Assembly: GCF_017592555.1 (NCBI RefSeq)
Contig: NZ_JAGFNS010000024.1
Location: 62,001 to 126,000 of the forward strand
Origin: Actinoplanes flavus
Lineage (GTDB): Bacteria; Actinomycetota; Actinomycetes; Mycobacteriales; Micromonosporaceae
DNA: 64,000 nucleotides
Direction of reading: 5' to 3'
Below, in pieces: positions 1 to 9,216 of the stretch (the first letter of the stretch is position 1; each line of letters opens with the position of its first letter). The notes under the pieces are model-generated. The model did not search any database. It worked only from the letters and a program-made list of their open reading frames with translations, and was not told the DNA's origin. Both the position numbers and the translations under genes were made by a program.

Positions 1-516
1 CCTACCGGCTATTCCACGCCGTCCGTCGCCCAGTTGTCACCGGTCACGAGTTCCCCCGTGCCCGCGGTCGCCCGCCCGGCCGTCGTGAAGCCCGGCCCGA
101 GCCGTCCGGCGCCGGTGACCGCTGAGCCGGTCCGCCCCCGGCCCGCCACGGTGCGGCCCGCGGTGAAGCCGGCCGTGGTTCCCGCTCACGAGCCCGCGGC
201 CAAGCCCGTCGTCAAGCCCGCGCCCGCGGTGAAGCCTGCGAACAAGCCCTCCGTCACGTCCACCGCCGGCCGGCCGAGTCGGCACCGTCCGCACCGTCCG
301 CACCCGCATCGCGATCACCGTGGCCGGCCGCTGATCATCGGCGTCCCGGACGACCTGGGAGTCCTCGACGGCGGCCTGGACCTGGACGTACGTGACCTGC
401 TGCCGGACTTCTGCCACCGATCGGTGGAGTGCCCGCTCCTGCCCGCGCAGTGGCCGGGGCTGCCGCCGGGCGTACCCCTGGGTGGTTGGGGTTTCGGTCT
501 GAAGGATCTTGCTTGA
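1..516 (+). CDS. Proline-rich hypothetical protein, C-terminal part
   Basis: The reading frame is open from the first base, so the true start lies outside the window. About 95 residues are low-complexity and rich in Pro, Ala, Val and Lys, with loose KPAV/KPAP-type repeats, followed by an Arg/His/Pro stretch. The last 70 residues look more folded (RPLIIGVPDDLGVLDGG) and carry two Cys. Such Pro/Lys linkers are common in exported actinobacterial proteins, and a cell-wall or secreted location is an inference. I do not recognise a family. An antisense frame of similar length exists but has no supporting features. Confidence 0.5.
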   Translation, partial: PTGYSTPSVAQLSPVTSSPVPAVARPAVVKPGPSRPAPVTAEPVRPRPATVRPAVKPAVVPAHEPAAKPVVKPAPAVKPANKPSVTSTAGRPSRHRPHRPHPHRDHRGRPLIIGVPDDLGVLDGGLDLDVRDLLPDFCHRSVECPLLPAQWPGLPPGVPLGGWGFGLKDLA

Positions 517-695
517 GAGGAGTATCGCCGGAGCTTTTGCAGGATCTGTCGAAAGTTTGAGGTGGATCAGCTGGAAGCTATGGACAGCTAGAACATTCAC
601 TTCTACTGTGGCGCATGTAACACATCGGCAAGGCATCGATGTGACATCGGCGAGCGCGGCACGCTGTGGCGTGCGGATGTGGAGCCAACGTGCGT
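517..695. promoter_or_regulatory. Intergenic region upstream of the ROK regulator
   Basis: This 179-base gap is less GC-rich than its surroundings and probably holds the promoter of the ROK gene and its transport operon. It contains CGAAAGTTTGA at 550-560, nearly the same as CGAAAGTTTCA upstream of the exported isomerase gene at 20957. That makes it a candidate regulator site. I could not define a convincing -35/-10 pair. Confidence 0.35.
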
Positions 696-1868
696 ATGAC
701 GATCGATCCTCCCTACCTGCGGCTGCTACGCCTGCTGCGGAACGAGGGCGCCATCTCGCGGGCCGAGCTGGCCGATCGCCTGCAACTGCCCCGCCCGCGG
801 CTGCTGGCCGAAGTGGAACGCCTGGTCGCCGCGGGCTATCTCGTCGAGGCCGGGATGGCCGCCTCCCGGGGCGGCCGCCGCTCGACGCTCGTCGAGTTGC
901 ACCCGAGGCTGCGGTTCGCCGCGGTCGACCTGGGCGCCAGCTCGATCGACGTCGAGGTGACCAACGGCCGCCTGGAACCGGTGGCCAACTACACCGAAGA
1001 GGCCGACATCCGGTCGGGCCCCAAGGTGATCCTGCACCGCGTCAACGAACTGCTGGCCAAGGCGCGGGTGGAGGGCGCCTACGACCGGCTCGACGCGATC
1101 GGGATCGGGGTGCCGGGGCCGGTCAGCTTCCGTGACGGGGTGCCGGTCTCGCCGCCGATCATGCCGGGCTGGGACCGGTTCGGCGTCCGGGAGCTGCTCA
1201 CCCGCGAGCACGGCTGCCCCGCGGTGGTCGACAACGACGTGAACATCATGGCCGTCGGTGAGCAGCACGGCGGTGTGGCGCACAGCGTGCAGGACTTCCT
1301 GTTCGTGAAGATCGGCACCGGCATCGGCTGCGGCATCTACCTCAACGACGACGTCTACCGCGGCACCGACGGCTGTGCCGGCGACATCGGCCACATCCAG
1401 GTCGACCCGCACGGTCCGATGTGCTCGTGCGGCAACGTCGGCTGCCTCGAAGCCCTGTTCAGCGGCACCGCGCTGGCCCGCGACGCGATGGTCGCGGCCC
1501 GCGCCGGGTCGCCCGCGCTCGCCGACCGGCTGGCGGCCCGCGGCGTGCTCACCGCCCGCGACGTCGCCGAGGGCGCCACCGAGGGGGACGTCGCCTGCAT
1601 CAAGCTGATCCGCGAGGGCGGGCACCGGCTCGGCTCGGTGCTCGCCTCCCTGGTCAGTTTCGCGAACCCGTCCATGATCGTGATCGGGGGAGGGCTCGCC
1701 CAGCTGGGTCACATCCTGCTCGCGGAGATCCGCAGCGCCGTCTACCGCCGGTCACTGCCCCTGGCCACCGGCAACCTCCCGATCGTGCTCTCCGAGCTCG
1801 GCTCCCGGGCCGGGGTCACCGGAGCGGCCGTCCTGGCCAGCGACGTCGCCTTCGAGCAGGCGTCATGA
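696..1868 (+). CDS. ROK-family transcriptional regulator / sugar kinase-like
   Basis: The 390-residue product has an N-terminal winged helix-turn-helix (about residues 5-60, including ISRAELADRLQLPRPRL) and a ROK sugar-kinase fold. Visible ROK features are the DND motif at residues 179-181 and the zinc-binding motif CSCGNVGC at 243-250. I chose the ATG at 696 because it has GGAG 11 bases upstream and begins directly before the HTH; a longer in-frame start at 666 adds an unlikely Cys-rich tail. NagC/XylR-type ROK proteins repress sugar uptake genes and respond to a sugar ligand. The ABC importer directly downstream suggests it controls that operon, but the ligand is unknown. Confidence 0.88.
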   Translation: MTIDPPYLRLLRLLRNEGAISRAELADRLQLPRPRLLAEVERLVAAGYLVEAGMAASRGGRRSTLVELHPRLRFAAVDLGASSIDVEVTNGRLEPVANYTEEADIRSGPKVILHRVNELLAKARVEGAYDRLDAIGIGVPGPVSFRDGVPVSPPIMPGWDRFGVRELLTREHGCPAVVDNDVNIMAVGEQHGGVAHSVQDFLFVKIGTGIGCGIYLNDDVYRGTDGCAGDIGHIQVDPHGPMCSCGNVGCLEALFSGTALARDAMVAARAGSPALADRLAARGVLTARDVAEGATEGDVACIKLIREGGHRLGSVLASLVSFANPSMIVIGGGLAQLGHILLAEIRSAVYRRSLPLATGNLPIVLSELGSRAGVTGAAVLASDVAFEQAS

Positions 1869-1941
1869 GCGAGCTTGCGAGCGAATCATCGGGCTCAGTT
1901 GTGAACTCATGGCGGCGCCGGAGCGAAGCGGAGGTGACGGC

Positions 1942-3468
1942 ATGAGCGAGCCGGACGTGGTGCTGCGGCTGACCGATCTGGTCAAGACGTTCCCCGGCGT
2001 GCGAGCCCTCGACGGGGTGCAGCTGGAGGTGCGGGCCGGTGAGGTGCACTGCCTGCTCGGGCAGAACGGCGCCGGCAAGTCCACCCTGATCAAGGTGCTG
2101 TCCGGGGTGCACCGGCCGGACGCCGGCACGGTCGAATGGCTCGGCCAGCCGGCCGCGTTCGCCAACCCGCAGGCCGCCATGAAGGCCGGCATCGCCACCA
2201 TCTACCAGGAACTCGACCTGGTCGACGACCTGTCGGTGGCGGAGAACGTGTTCCTCGGCCACGAGCCGCGCCGGCTGGGGTTCATCCGGCGGGGCGCGAT
2301 GGCCGACCGGACCCGGCGGATCCTCGGGTCGCTCGGCCACGAGGAGATCCCGGCCCGCCGGATGGTCCACGCGTTGCAGGCCGCCGGGAAGCAGGTGGTC
2401 AGCATGGCGCGGGCACTGTCCCAGGAGGCCAAGCTGCTGATCATGGACGAGCCCAGCGCGGTGCTCGCCCACGACGAGGTGGAGAACCTCTTCCGGATCA
2501 TCCGCAGCCTCACCGCCCAGGGCATCGCCGTCATCTACATCTCGCACCGGCTGGAGGAGATCCGGGAGATCGGCGACCGGGTCACCGTTCTCAAGGACGG
2601 CCGGACCACGGCCGCGAACCTGTCGGCGAAGGACACCCCGACCAGCGAGCTGGTCAGCCGGATGACCGGCCGGACCATCGAGTACGTGTTCCCGCCCCGC
2701 CCGCAGGAGCCGCCACGGGGCGAGGAGCTGTTGCGGGTCGACGGCCTGAGCCGGGCCGGCGAGTTCCGCGACGTCTCGCTCACCGTCGCCGCCGGGGAGA
2801 TCGTCGGCATCGCCGGACTGGTCGGATCCGGCCGTTCCGAACTGCTCGAAACCGTCTACGGCGCGCGCCGGGCCGACACCGGCACCGTCACGCTCGGTGG
2901 GCGCAAGCTGCGGCCCGGGAACGTCGGATCGGCCGTTCGAGCCGGTATGGGCATGGCCCCCGAGGAGCGCAAGAGCCAGGCGCTGCTGCTCGGCGAGCCG
3001 ATCTACCGCAACATGACGCTGGCGACGTTCAGCGGCCTGGCCCGGCTCGGCTTCACCGACGCCGGGCGCGAACGGGCCGAGACCGACCGGATCGCCGCGT
3101 CGCTGGACCTTCGCCCGCGTGACGTACGCCGGCCGGTGGGCACGTTGTCCGGCGGCAACCAGCAGAAGGTCGTGGTCGGGCGCTGGCTGCTCGGCGACAC
3201 CCGCCTGTTGCTGCTCGACGAGCCGACCCGCGGCGTCGACGTCGGCGCGCGGGCCGAGCTCTACCGGGTGATCCGCCGGCTCGCCTCGGAAGGGGTGGGC
3301 GTGCTGCTGGTCTCCAGCGAGGTGCCCGAGGTGCTCGGTCTGTCCGACCGCGTGCTGGTGATGCGCGAGGGCCGGGTGGTACGCCAGGCGCCCTCTCACG
3401 AACTCGACGAAGACACGGTGCTCGACCTCGTGATGGCGGGGTCGTTGATGGAAGGGACGCCAGCGTGA
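1942..3468 (+). CDS. Sugar ABC transporter ATP-binding protein (RbsA/IatA-like, two ABC domains)
   Basis: The 508-residue protein has two ABC modules as in ribose, xylose and inositol importers. The first has Walker A GQNGAGKST at residues 40-48 and Walker B LLIMDEPSAVL. The second has the degenerate P-loop GLVGSGRSE and an intact signature LSGGNQQK from residue 402, followed by LLLLDEPTRGVDVGAR. The start at ATG 1942 is set by GAGGTGA five bases upstream; the frame extends further upstream but without a ribosome site. Its stop overlaps the permease start by 4 bp. It should energise uptake of a monosaccharide or cyclitol; the substrate cannot be read from sequence. Confidence 0.93.
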   Translation: MSEPDVVLRLTDLVKTFPGVRALDGVQLEVRAGEVHCLLGQNGAGKSTLIKVLSGVHRPDAGTVEWLGQPAAFANPQAAMKAGIATIYQELDLVDDLSVAENVFLGHEPRRLGFIRRGAMADRTRRILGSLGHEEIPARRMVHALQAAGKQVVSMARALSQEAKLLIMDEPSAVLAHDEVENLFRIIRSLTAQGIAVIYISHRLEEIREIGDRVTVLKDGRTTAANLSAKDTPTSELVSRMTGRTIEYVFPPRPQEPPRGEELLRVDGLSRAGEFRDVSLTVAAGEIVGIAGLVGSGRSELLETVYGARRADTGTVTLGGRKLRPGNVGSAVRAGMGMAPEERKSQALLLGEPIYRNMTLATFSGLARLGFTDAGRERAETDRIAASLDLRPRDVRRPVGTLSGGNQQKVVVGRWLLGDTRLLLLDEPTRGVDVGARAELYRVIRRLASEGVGVLLVSSEVPEVLGLSDRVLVMREGRVVRQAPSHELDEDTVLDLVMAGSLMEGTPA

Positions 3469-4541
3469 CGCTCAGTGAAGGCACCGGTCTGGCGGTGCCC
3501 GGCGCCGCCACGGAACCACCGGGCGGAGCCGCGCAGAAGCGGTCGTGGGCCGGGGAGTCCAGCGAGTCGGTGGTCCGCAACCTGGTTCTGGTCGGTGTGC
3601 TCGTCGCGCTGATCGTCATCGGCGCCGTCACCCAGCCGGAGCTCTACAGCGACTCCACCTGGGTGTGGAACAACATGGTGTCCATCCTGCAGCTGGCGTC
3701 GGTCGTCGGCGTGGTCACGGTCGGGATGACGTTCGTCATCATCGGCGGCGGGATCGACCTCTCGGTCGGGGCGATCGTGGCCCTGGCCGGGGTGTGGTGC
3801 ACGACGCTGGCCACCCAGTCGTACGGCACCATCGGCATGATCTTCACGGCGATCGTGGTGGGCGTGTCCGTCGGCCTGATCAACGGGGTGCTCATCTCGT
3901 ACGGGCGTCTGGTGCCCTTCATCGCCACCCTGGCGATGCTGGTGTCGGCCCGCGGCCTGGCCGCGGCGATCTCCGGCAAGCAGACGCAGATCTCCTCGAA
4001 CGCCTTCATCAACAGTCTCGCCAGCGACCGGGTCCTGGGCGTCCCGCTGCTGGTCTACATCCTCGCCGTCGTCGCGGTGGCCGGCTGGGTGCTGCTGAAC
4101 CGCACCACGTTCGGCCGGCGCACGGTGGCGGTCGGCGGCAACGCGGAGGCCGCGCGCCTGGCCGGCATCGACGTCAAACGGCACACCATGCTGCTCTACG
4201 GGCTGTCCGGCCTGTGCTGCGGCATCGCCGCGATCATGCTGACGTCGCAGGCGACGTCCGCGCAGGCGGCCATGGGCAACCTGTACGAGCTGGACGCCAT
4301 CGCCGCCGCGATCATCGGGGGCACGCTGCTCAGCGGGGGACGGGGCACGATCGTCGGTTCCATCCTGGGTGTGCTCATCTTCGCGACGATCACCAATCTG
4401 TTCGCCATCAACGGTCTCTCCACCGAGGCCCAGAACATGGTGAAGGGCGGCATCATCGTCGCCGCGGTCCTGGTCCAGCAGTTCCGCTTCAAGTCCGTCA
4501 CGCAGTTCATCGCCCGGAACCGGGCCACCACCACCAGCTGA
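3465..4541 (+). CDS. Sugar ABC transporter permease (RbsC/BPD_transp_2 family)
   Basis: The 358-residue protein has a roughly 45-residue cytoplasmic N-terminus and then about ten hydrophobic segments. The family signature IIGGGIDLSVGAIVAL lies in the first third, and a late GGTLLSGGRGTIVGSILG segment matches RbsC-type permeases. It starts with GTG overlapping the ATPase stop, so the two are translationally coupled. With the preceding ATPase and following lipoprotein it forms a complete importer. Confidence 0.93.
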   Translation: MTLSEGTGLAVPGAATEPPGGAAQKRSWAGESSESVVRNLVLVGVLVALIVIGAVTQPELYSDSTWVWNNMVSILQLASVVGVVTVGMTFVIIGGGIDLSVGAIVALAGVWCTTLATQSYGTIGMIFTAIVVGVSVGLINGVLISYGRLVPFIATLAMLVSARGLAAAISGKQTQISSNAFINSLASDRVLGVPLLVYILAVVAVAGWVLLNRTTFGRRTVAVGGNAEAARLAGIDVKRHTMLLYGLSGLCCGIAAIMLTSQATSAQAAMGNLYELDAIAAAIIGGTLLSGGRGTIVGSILGVLIFATITNLFAINGLSTEAQNMVKGGIIVAAVLVQQFRFKSVTQFIARNRATTTS

Positions 4542-4564
4542 ATTCCGCTTCTTCCGCGAGGTGA

Positions 4565-4579
4565 CCGTCCGTCGGACGG
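4565..4579 (+). other. Short intergenic hairpin between permease and binding-protein genes
   Basis: CCGTCC and GGACGG form a 6-bp stem with a 3-base loop in the 99-base gap. No T-tract follows. Such hairpins often stabilise the upstream mRNA or allow differential expression of the binding protein; this role is inferred. Confidence 0.35.
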
Positions 4580-4640
4580 CCGCCGGGTCTCGCACACCCT
4601 TCACACCCCCGTCCTTCGAGACGAGACATAGGAGATGGCC

Positions 4641-5696
4641 ATGGAAAAGACGAACTCCGACCTGTCGCGGCGCAGGCTGCTCTTCGGCGGCGCCGCGGTG
4701 GGTGCGGGAGCCCTTCTCACCGCGTGCACCAGCAACGAAGCGGCGCCGACCACGGCGCAGACCAAGGACACCGGTGACGCACAGGGCAACGCGGCGCCGG
4801 GTCAGAAGGTCGTCATCGGCTTCTCCGCCCCCGCGGCCGACCACGGGTGGATCGCGGCCATCACCAACAACGCCAAGGCGCAGGCCCAGGCCTACTCGGA
4901 CGTCGAGTTCAAGTCGGTGGAGGCGGGCGCGGACGCCGCCGCCCAGCGTGCGGCGCTGTCCACGCTGATCGGCCAGAAACCCACCGTCATCGTGCTGCTG
5001 CCGCACGACGGCAAGGAGCTCAACTCGTTCGGTCTCGAGGCGATGGCCGCCGGCATCCCGGTGGTCAACCTGGACCGCGCCTTCCCCGACGCCCGCGCCT
5101 ACCGGACGCAGATCAAGGGCGACAACTACGGCATGGGTGTGGCCGCGGCCGACTACATCATCACCCAGATGAAGGTGAAGGGCGTCACCGCTCCGGTCAT
5201 CGGCGAGATCGCCGGCATGGACGAGCTGGAGCTGACCCAGGAACGGTCCAAGGGCTTCAGCGACACGCTGGCGGCGGCCGGGTTCAAGGTGGCCAACCGT
5301 CGTGCGGCCCGGTTCACCGTCGACTCCGGCCAGCAGGAGGCGGCGCAGCTGCTGCAGGCGCTGCCGAAGATGGACGCGCTCTGGAACCACGACGACGACC
5401 AGGGCGTCGGCGTGCTGGCCGCGATCAACCAGGCCGGCCGCAGCGAGTTCATCATGGTCGGCGGCGCCGGCTCCAAGCAGGCGATCGAGACGATCCAGGC
5501 CGACAACACGGTGCTCAAGGCGACGGTCACCTACAGCCCGTCGATGGCCTCGTCGGCCATCTCGCTGGCCCGGTTGATCGGCCAGAACAAGGGCATGTCC
5601 GACCTGGTGGAACTCCAGGTGCCCAAGGACATCGTGCTGGCCTCGGAGACCATCACGAAGGGGAACGCGAGCGCCTACGCGAAGCTCGGGTTCTGA
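4641..5696 (+). CDS. Sugar-binding lipoprotein of the ABC importer (periplasmic-binding-protein type 1)
   Basis: The protein is 351 residues long. The N-terminus has a twin-arginine motif SRRRLLF at residues 9-15 and a lipobox LTAC with Cys29, so it is predicted to be exported by Tat and anchored to the membrane. The mature part resembles RbsB-like binding proteins (VVIGFSAPAADHGW, LNSFGLEAMAAGIPVVNLDR). I prefer ATG 4641 over ATG 4635 because AGGAG at 4630-4634 abuts the first and is six bases from the second. It delivers the substrate to the permease and ATPase upstream. Confidence 0.92.
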   Translation: MEKTNSDLSRRRLLFGGAAVGAGALLTACTSNEAAPTTAQTKDTGDAQGNAAPGQKVVIGFSAPAADHGWIAAITNNAKAQAQAYSDVEFKSVEAGADAAAQRAALSTLIGQKPTVIVLLPHDGKELNSFGLEAMAAGIPVVNLDRAFPDARAYRTQIKGDNYGMGVAAADYIITQMKVKGVTAPVIGEIAGMDELELTQERSKGFSDTLAAAGFKVANRRAARFTVDSGQQEAAQLLQALPKMDALWNHDDDQGVGVLAAINQAGRSEFIMVGGAGSKQAIETIQADNTVLKATVTYSPSMASSAISLARLIGQNKGMSDLVELQVPKDIVLASETITKGNASAYAKLGF

Positions 5697-5719
5697 CCGC
5701 GTACGGGGGGAGACCCATC

Positions 5720-6931
5720 TTGTCCACGCAATCGCAACTGCGGGTCGGCATGGTCGGCTACGCGTTCATGGGCGCCGCGCACTCACAGGCGTGGCGCACC
5801 GTGAACCGCGTGTTCGACCTGCCCCTGCACGCCCGGATGACGGCGGTCTGCGGCCGTGACGAGGCGAACGTCGCCGCGGCGGCGGCCCGGCTCGGCTGGG
5901 AGCAGCACACCACCGACTGGCGGTCACTGGTGTCCCGCGACGACATCGACCTGATCGACATCTGTACGCCCGGGGACAGCCACGCCGAGATCGCGATCGC
6001 GGCCCTCGCCGCCGGTAAACACGTCCTCTGCGAGAAGCCGCTGGCCAACACGATCGACGAGGCCCGGCAGATGGCCGCCGCCGCGGAACGGGGCGCGGCG
6101 GCCGGCGTCCGGTCGATGTGCGGATTCAACTACCGGCGGGTGCCCGCGGTCGCGCTGATGCGGCGGATGGTGGCCGACGGGCGGATCGGCGACATCCGGC
6201 ACATCCGCGCCGCCTACCTCCAGGACTGGATCACCGATCCCCAGTTCCCGCTGGTCTGGCGGTTGCAGAAGGACAAGGCGGGCTCCGGTGCGCTCGGGGA
6301 CATCGGGGCGCACATCATCGACCTCACCCAGTTCGTCACCGGTCAGCGCATCACCGGGGTGACCGCGCTGACCGAGACGTTCGTCAAGGAACGGCCGCTG
6401 CCGCAGGCCTCCAGCGGGCTCAGCGCGGCGGCCGGGGACGGCAACGGCACGGTCGCTACCGGGCTGGTGACCGTCGACGACGCCGCGCTGTTCCTGGCCC
6501 GGCTCGACGGGGGCGCGATCGCCACCTACGAGGCCACCCGGTTCGCGACCGGCCGCAAGAACGGGCTGCGCGTGGAGATCAACGGATCGCTGGGGTCGAT
6601 CGCGTTCGACTTCGAGCGGATGAACGAGCTGGAGTTCTACGACGCCGCCGAACCGTCCACCGAGCAGGGCTTCACCACGATCCTGGTGACCGAACCGGAT
6701 CACCCGTACCTGTCCGCGTGGTGGCCGCCCGGCCACGGGATCGGATACGAGCACTCCTTCACCCACCAGGCCCGCGACCTGATCGAGGCGATCGCCACCG
6801 GCGCCGACCCGGCGCCGTCGTTCACCGACGCCCTCCAGGTCCAGCTGGTGCTGGACGCCGTCCTCCGCTCGGCCGGCAGCGGCTCCGGCTGGACGGACGT
6901 CGAGCCGATCCTCGCGGAGGTGGCCGCCTGA
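5720..6931 (+). CDS. Gfo/Idh/MocA-family oxidoreductase
   Basis: The 403-residue protein begins with a Rossmann fold (VGMVGYAFMGAAHS) and has the family motif CEKPLANT, which carries the catalytic Lys. A GDIGAHIIDL segment in the C-terminal alpha/beta domain is typical of inositol dehydrogenases and glycoside 3-dehydrogenases. The TTG at 5720 is used because a GGGGGGAG site lies eight bases upstream and the Rossmann strand follows directly; the ATG at 5750 would truncate it. The gene closes the importer operon, so it likely oxidises the imported sugar or cyclitol with NAD(P). Confidence 0.9.
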   Translation: MSTQSQLRVGMVGYAFMGAAHSQAWRTVNRVFDLPLHARMTAVCGRDEANVAAAAARLGWEQHTTDWRSLVSRDDIDLIDICTPGDSHAEIAIAALAAGKHVLCEKPLANTIDEARQMAAAAERGAAAGVRSMCGFNYRRVPAVALMRRMVADGRIGDIRHIRAAYLQDWITDPQFPLVWRLQKDKAGSGALGDIGAHIIDLTQFVTGQRITGVTALTETFVKERPLPQASSGLSAAAGDGNGTVATGLVTVDDAALFLARLDGGAIATYEATRFATGRKNGLRVEINGSLGSIAFDFERMNELEFYDAAEPSTEQGFTTILVTEPDHPYLSAWWPPGHGIGYEHSFTHQARDLIEAIATGADPAPSFTDALQVQLVLDAVLRSAGSGSGWTDVEPILAEVAA

Positions 6932-6970
6932 CCCCTGCGCAATGACCGGGCTCTTCCACCACCCGCGAGG

Positions 6971-7000
6971 GTCCGGACACGGTGCGCCCCGTGTCCGGAC
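6971..7000 (+). terminator. Probable intrinsic terminator after the importer operon
   Basis: A perfect 12-bp inverted repeat (GTCCGGACACGG / CCGTGTCCGGAC) with a six-base loop lies 40 bases after the oxidoreductase stop. There is no strong T-run, which is usual for high-GC actinomycete terminators. It separates the importer operon from the ebo-like operon. Confidence 0.75.
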
Positions 7001-7141
7001 GGGTGGCGGGAGAGGCGACCGCCATCCGGCGCGGCACGGACGGGATTCCCGCGCCGCGCCGGGTGACCCCTTGAACGGCAGGCGGAGCCGGAACGCCGCA
7101 CCGGTTCCGCCTGCCCGCCCGCCAACGAATTCGGAGGAGTC

Positions 7142-8377
7142 ATGTCCCTGGGTGTCTGGCTGGTCGGCGGTCGCGGCAGCGTCGCGGTCACCAGCATTGT
7201 CGGAGCACTGGCCATGCGCGCCGGTCTGGCCGCGCCGACCGGGTGCGTCACCGAGCTGCCGGGCCTGAGCAGCGCCGCCCTTCCCGGTTTCGGTGATCTC
7301 GTCTTCGGCGGTCACGATCCGTCCACCGTGCCGCTGACCAAGCGGGCCGAGGCCCTGGCCGACGCCGGGGTCGTCCCGGCGCGCCTGGTCGCCGCCGTGC
7401 AGGCCGACCTGGCCGCGGTGGACGCCCGCATCCGCCCGCTGCCGGCCGGCCGGACCCAGGCGGCGACGGCCGGCCTCATCATCGCCGACCTGGCGGAGTT
7501 CCGGGAACGCCACCGGCTGGACCGGGTCGTGGTGGTGAACGTCGCCTCCACCGAGCCGGTCGCCGAGCCGGATCCGGCGCACGCCGAACTGGGCCTGCTG
7601 GAGGCCGCCCTCGCCGCGGGACGGCCGGCGTTGCCGCCGAGCGCGCTGTTCGCCTACGCGGCACTGCGGGCCGGCTGCTCGTACGTCGACTTCACCCCGT
7701 CCACCGGCGCGCGGCTGCCCGCCCTCGACGAACTGGCCCGGGGGCAGGGGCTGCCGTACGCCGGCCGCGACGGCAAGACCGGGGAGACCCTGCTCAAGTC
7801 GGTGCTGGCGCCGATGTTCGCCCAGCGCAACCTGGACGTGCTCACCTGGTCCGGCATCAACCTGCTCGGCGGCGGCGACGGGGCCAACCTCGCCGACCCG
7901 GCCGCCAACGACGCCAAGAGCGCGAGCAAGCAGCGGGTCCTGCGGGAGACGCTGGGCGAGCAGCCTCAGGGCACGGTCCGGATCGAGTACGTCGAGGACA
8001 TCGGCAACTTCAAGACCGCCTGGGACCTGGTCACCTTCGCCGGTTTCCTCGGCACCCGGATGCGCCTGGAGTTCACCTGGCACGGCTGCGACTCGGCCCT
8101 GGCCGCCCCGCTCGTGCTGGACCTGGCCCGGCTGACCGGCGCCGCACACGCCGCCGGGCGCTCCGGGGCCCTCACCGAGCTGGCGTTCTTCTTCAAGGAC
8201 CCACCGGGCGACGTCCCGCACGGCCTGGCCGACCAGTTCCGGATGCTCACCGCGTTCGTCGCCGGCCTCGACCGGGCACCCGGCGAGACCGACGGCACCG
8301 AGCGGCAGCCGGCGCGAGATGATCAGCCGGCCGCGGGCGAGGGCCGGGAGGGCATGCCCGAGGAAGCACTGCCGTGA
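7142..8377 (+). CDS. myo-Inositol-1-phosphate synthase homologue (ebo-like operon)
   Basis: The 411-residue protein starts with an NAD-binding segment (GVWLVGGRGSVAVTS). It keeps blocks typical of inositol-3-phosphate synthases: DGKTGETLLKSVLAPMF, then INLLGGGDGANL (compare NNDGxNL in the family) and a Lys/Ser-rich SASKQRVL. The family converts glucose 6-phosphate to inositol phosphate by NAD-dependent cyclisation; the exact substrate here is not known. GGAGGA lies four bases before the ATG. Its stop overlaps the prenyltransferase start (GTGA). In classical ebo clusters this slot is taken by a dehydroquinate-synthase-like cyclase (EboD), so a different cyclase appears to fill the role. The last 50 residues are charged and poorly conserved. 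Confidence 0.85.
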   Translation: MSLGVWLVGGRGSVAVTSIVGALAMRAGLAAPTGCVTELPGLSSAALPGFGDLVFGGHDPSTVPLTKRAEALADAGVVPARLVAAVQADLAAVDARIRPLPAGRTQAATAGLIIADLAEFRERHRLDRVVVVNVASTEPVAEPDPAHAELGLLEAALAAGRPALPPSALFAYAALRAGCSYVDFTPSTGARLPALDELARGQGLPYAGRDGKTGETLLKSVLAPMFAQRNLDVLTWSGINLLGGGDGANLADPAANDAKSASKQRVLRETLGEQPQGTVRIEYVEDIGNFKTAWDLVTFAGFLGTRMRLEFTWHGCDSALAAPLVLDLARLTGAAHAAGRSGALTELAFFFKDPPGDVPHGLADQFRMLTAFVAGLDRAPGETDGTERQPARDDQPAAGEGREGMPEEALP

Positions 8378-9216
8378 CCGGCTGGCGGGATCTGGCCGAG
8401 CTGGTACGCGCGCCCGCCGCCCTGTCGGTGCCCGGTGACGTGATCGCCGGAGCGGCCGCGGCCGGCACCCTGCGCCCGCGGACCCTGGCGCTGGCCGGGG
8501 CGTCCGTCTGCCTCTACTGGGCGGGCATGGCCGCGAACGACTGGGCGGACCGGGAGATCGACGCGGTCGAGCGGCCGGCCCGGCCCATCCCGTCCGGCCG
8601 GGTCCGGCCCGGTGCCGCCCTGGGTGTCGCCGCGGCGCTGACCGGCGCGGGAGTCGCGATCGCCGCGCTCGCCGGGGGCCGGCGGGCCGCCACGGTCGCG
8701 GTTCCGCTGGCCGGTGCGGTCTGGGCGTACGACCTGGTGGCCAAGCAGACCGCCGCCGGACCGGCGGTGATGGCCGCCTGCCGCGGGCTCGACGTGCTGC
8801 TCGGCGCCGCTTCGGGGCGGCGGCGGGCGGCGCTTCCGGCGGCCGCCACGGTCGCCGCGCACACGTACCTGATCACGCTGTTGTCCCGCCGTGAGACGAC
8901 CGGCGCGACCGTCACGCTGCCCGCCTCCACCCTGGCCGGCACCGCGGTCGTCGCGGGCGCCGCCGCCTCCCGGACGGCGACCGTCTCCGGGTTGCTCTCG
9001 GCCTGGTACGCGGCCCGTTTCGGCGCCGCCCAGCAACGCGCCCTGGCCAGCCCGGACGCGGCGACGTTGCAGGGGGCGGTGACGGCCGGGATCACCGCGT
9101 TCCCGGCGTTGCAGGGCGCCCTGACCGCCCGGGCCGGCCGTCCCGCGGCGGGCGTGGCGGTGGCCGGCGCCGCGCTGCTGGCCGGCCCGCTGGCACGGAA
9201 GGTGAGCCCGACATGA
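8374..9216 (+). CDS. eboC: UbiA-family prenyltransferase (EboC / SCO3242-like)
   Basis: The 280-residue protein is hydrophobic throughout, with about eight membrane segments. The first Asp-rich motif of the UbiA superfamily is present as NDWADREID starting near residue 55, followed by the usual RPIPSG. A second Asp motif is weak (VWAYDLV and nearby). UbiA enzymes transfer a prenyl group from a diphosphate to an acceptor at the membrane. The upstream cyclase and downstream prenyl diphosphate synthase suggest the acceptor is a cyclitol, which is inference. The gene overlaps both neighbours by 4 bp. Confidence 0.85.
   Translation: MTGWRDLAELVRAPAALSVPGDVIAGAAAAGTLRPRTLALAGASVCLYWAGMAANDWADREIDAVERPARPIPSGRVRPGAALGVAAALTGAGVAIAALAGGRRAATVAVPLAGAVWAYDLVAKQTAAGPAVMAACRGLDVLLGAASGRRRAALPAAATVAAHTYLITLLSRRETTGATVTLPASTLAGTAVVAGAAASRTATVSGLLSAWYAARFGAAQQRALASPDAATLQGAVTAGITAFPALQGALTARAGRPAAGVAVAGAALLAGPLARKVSPT

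Noticed and set aside
4847..5719. Upstream extension of the oxidoreductase frame
   Set aside because: It is out of frame with and inside the binding-protein gene. The TTG at 5720 has its own ribosome site.
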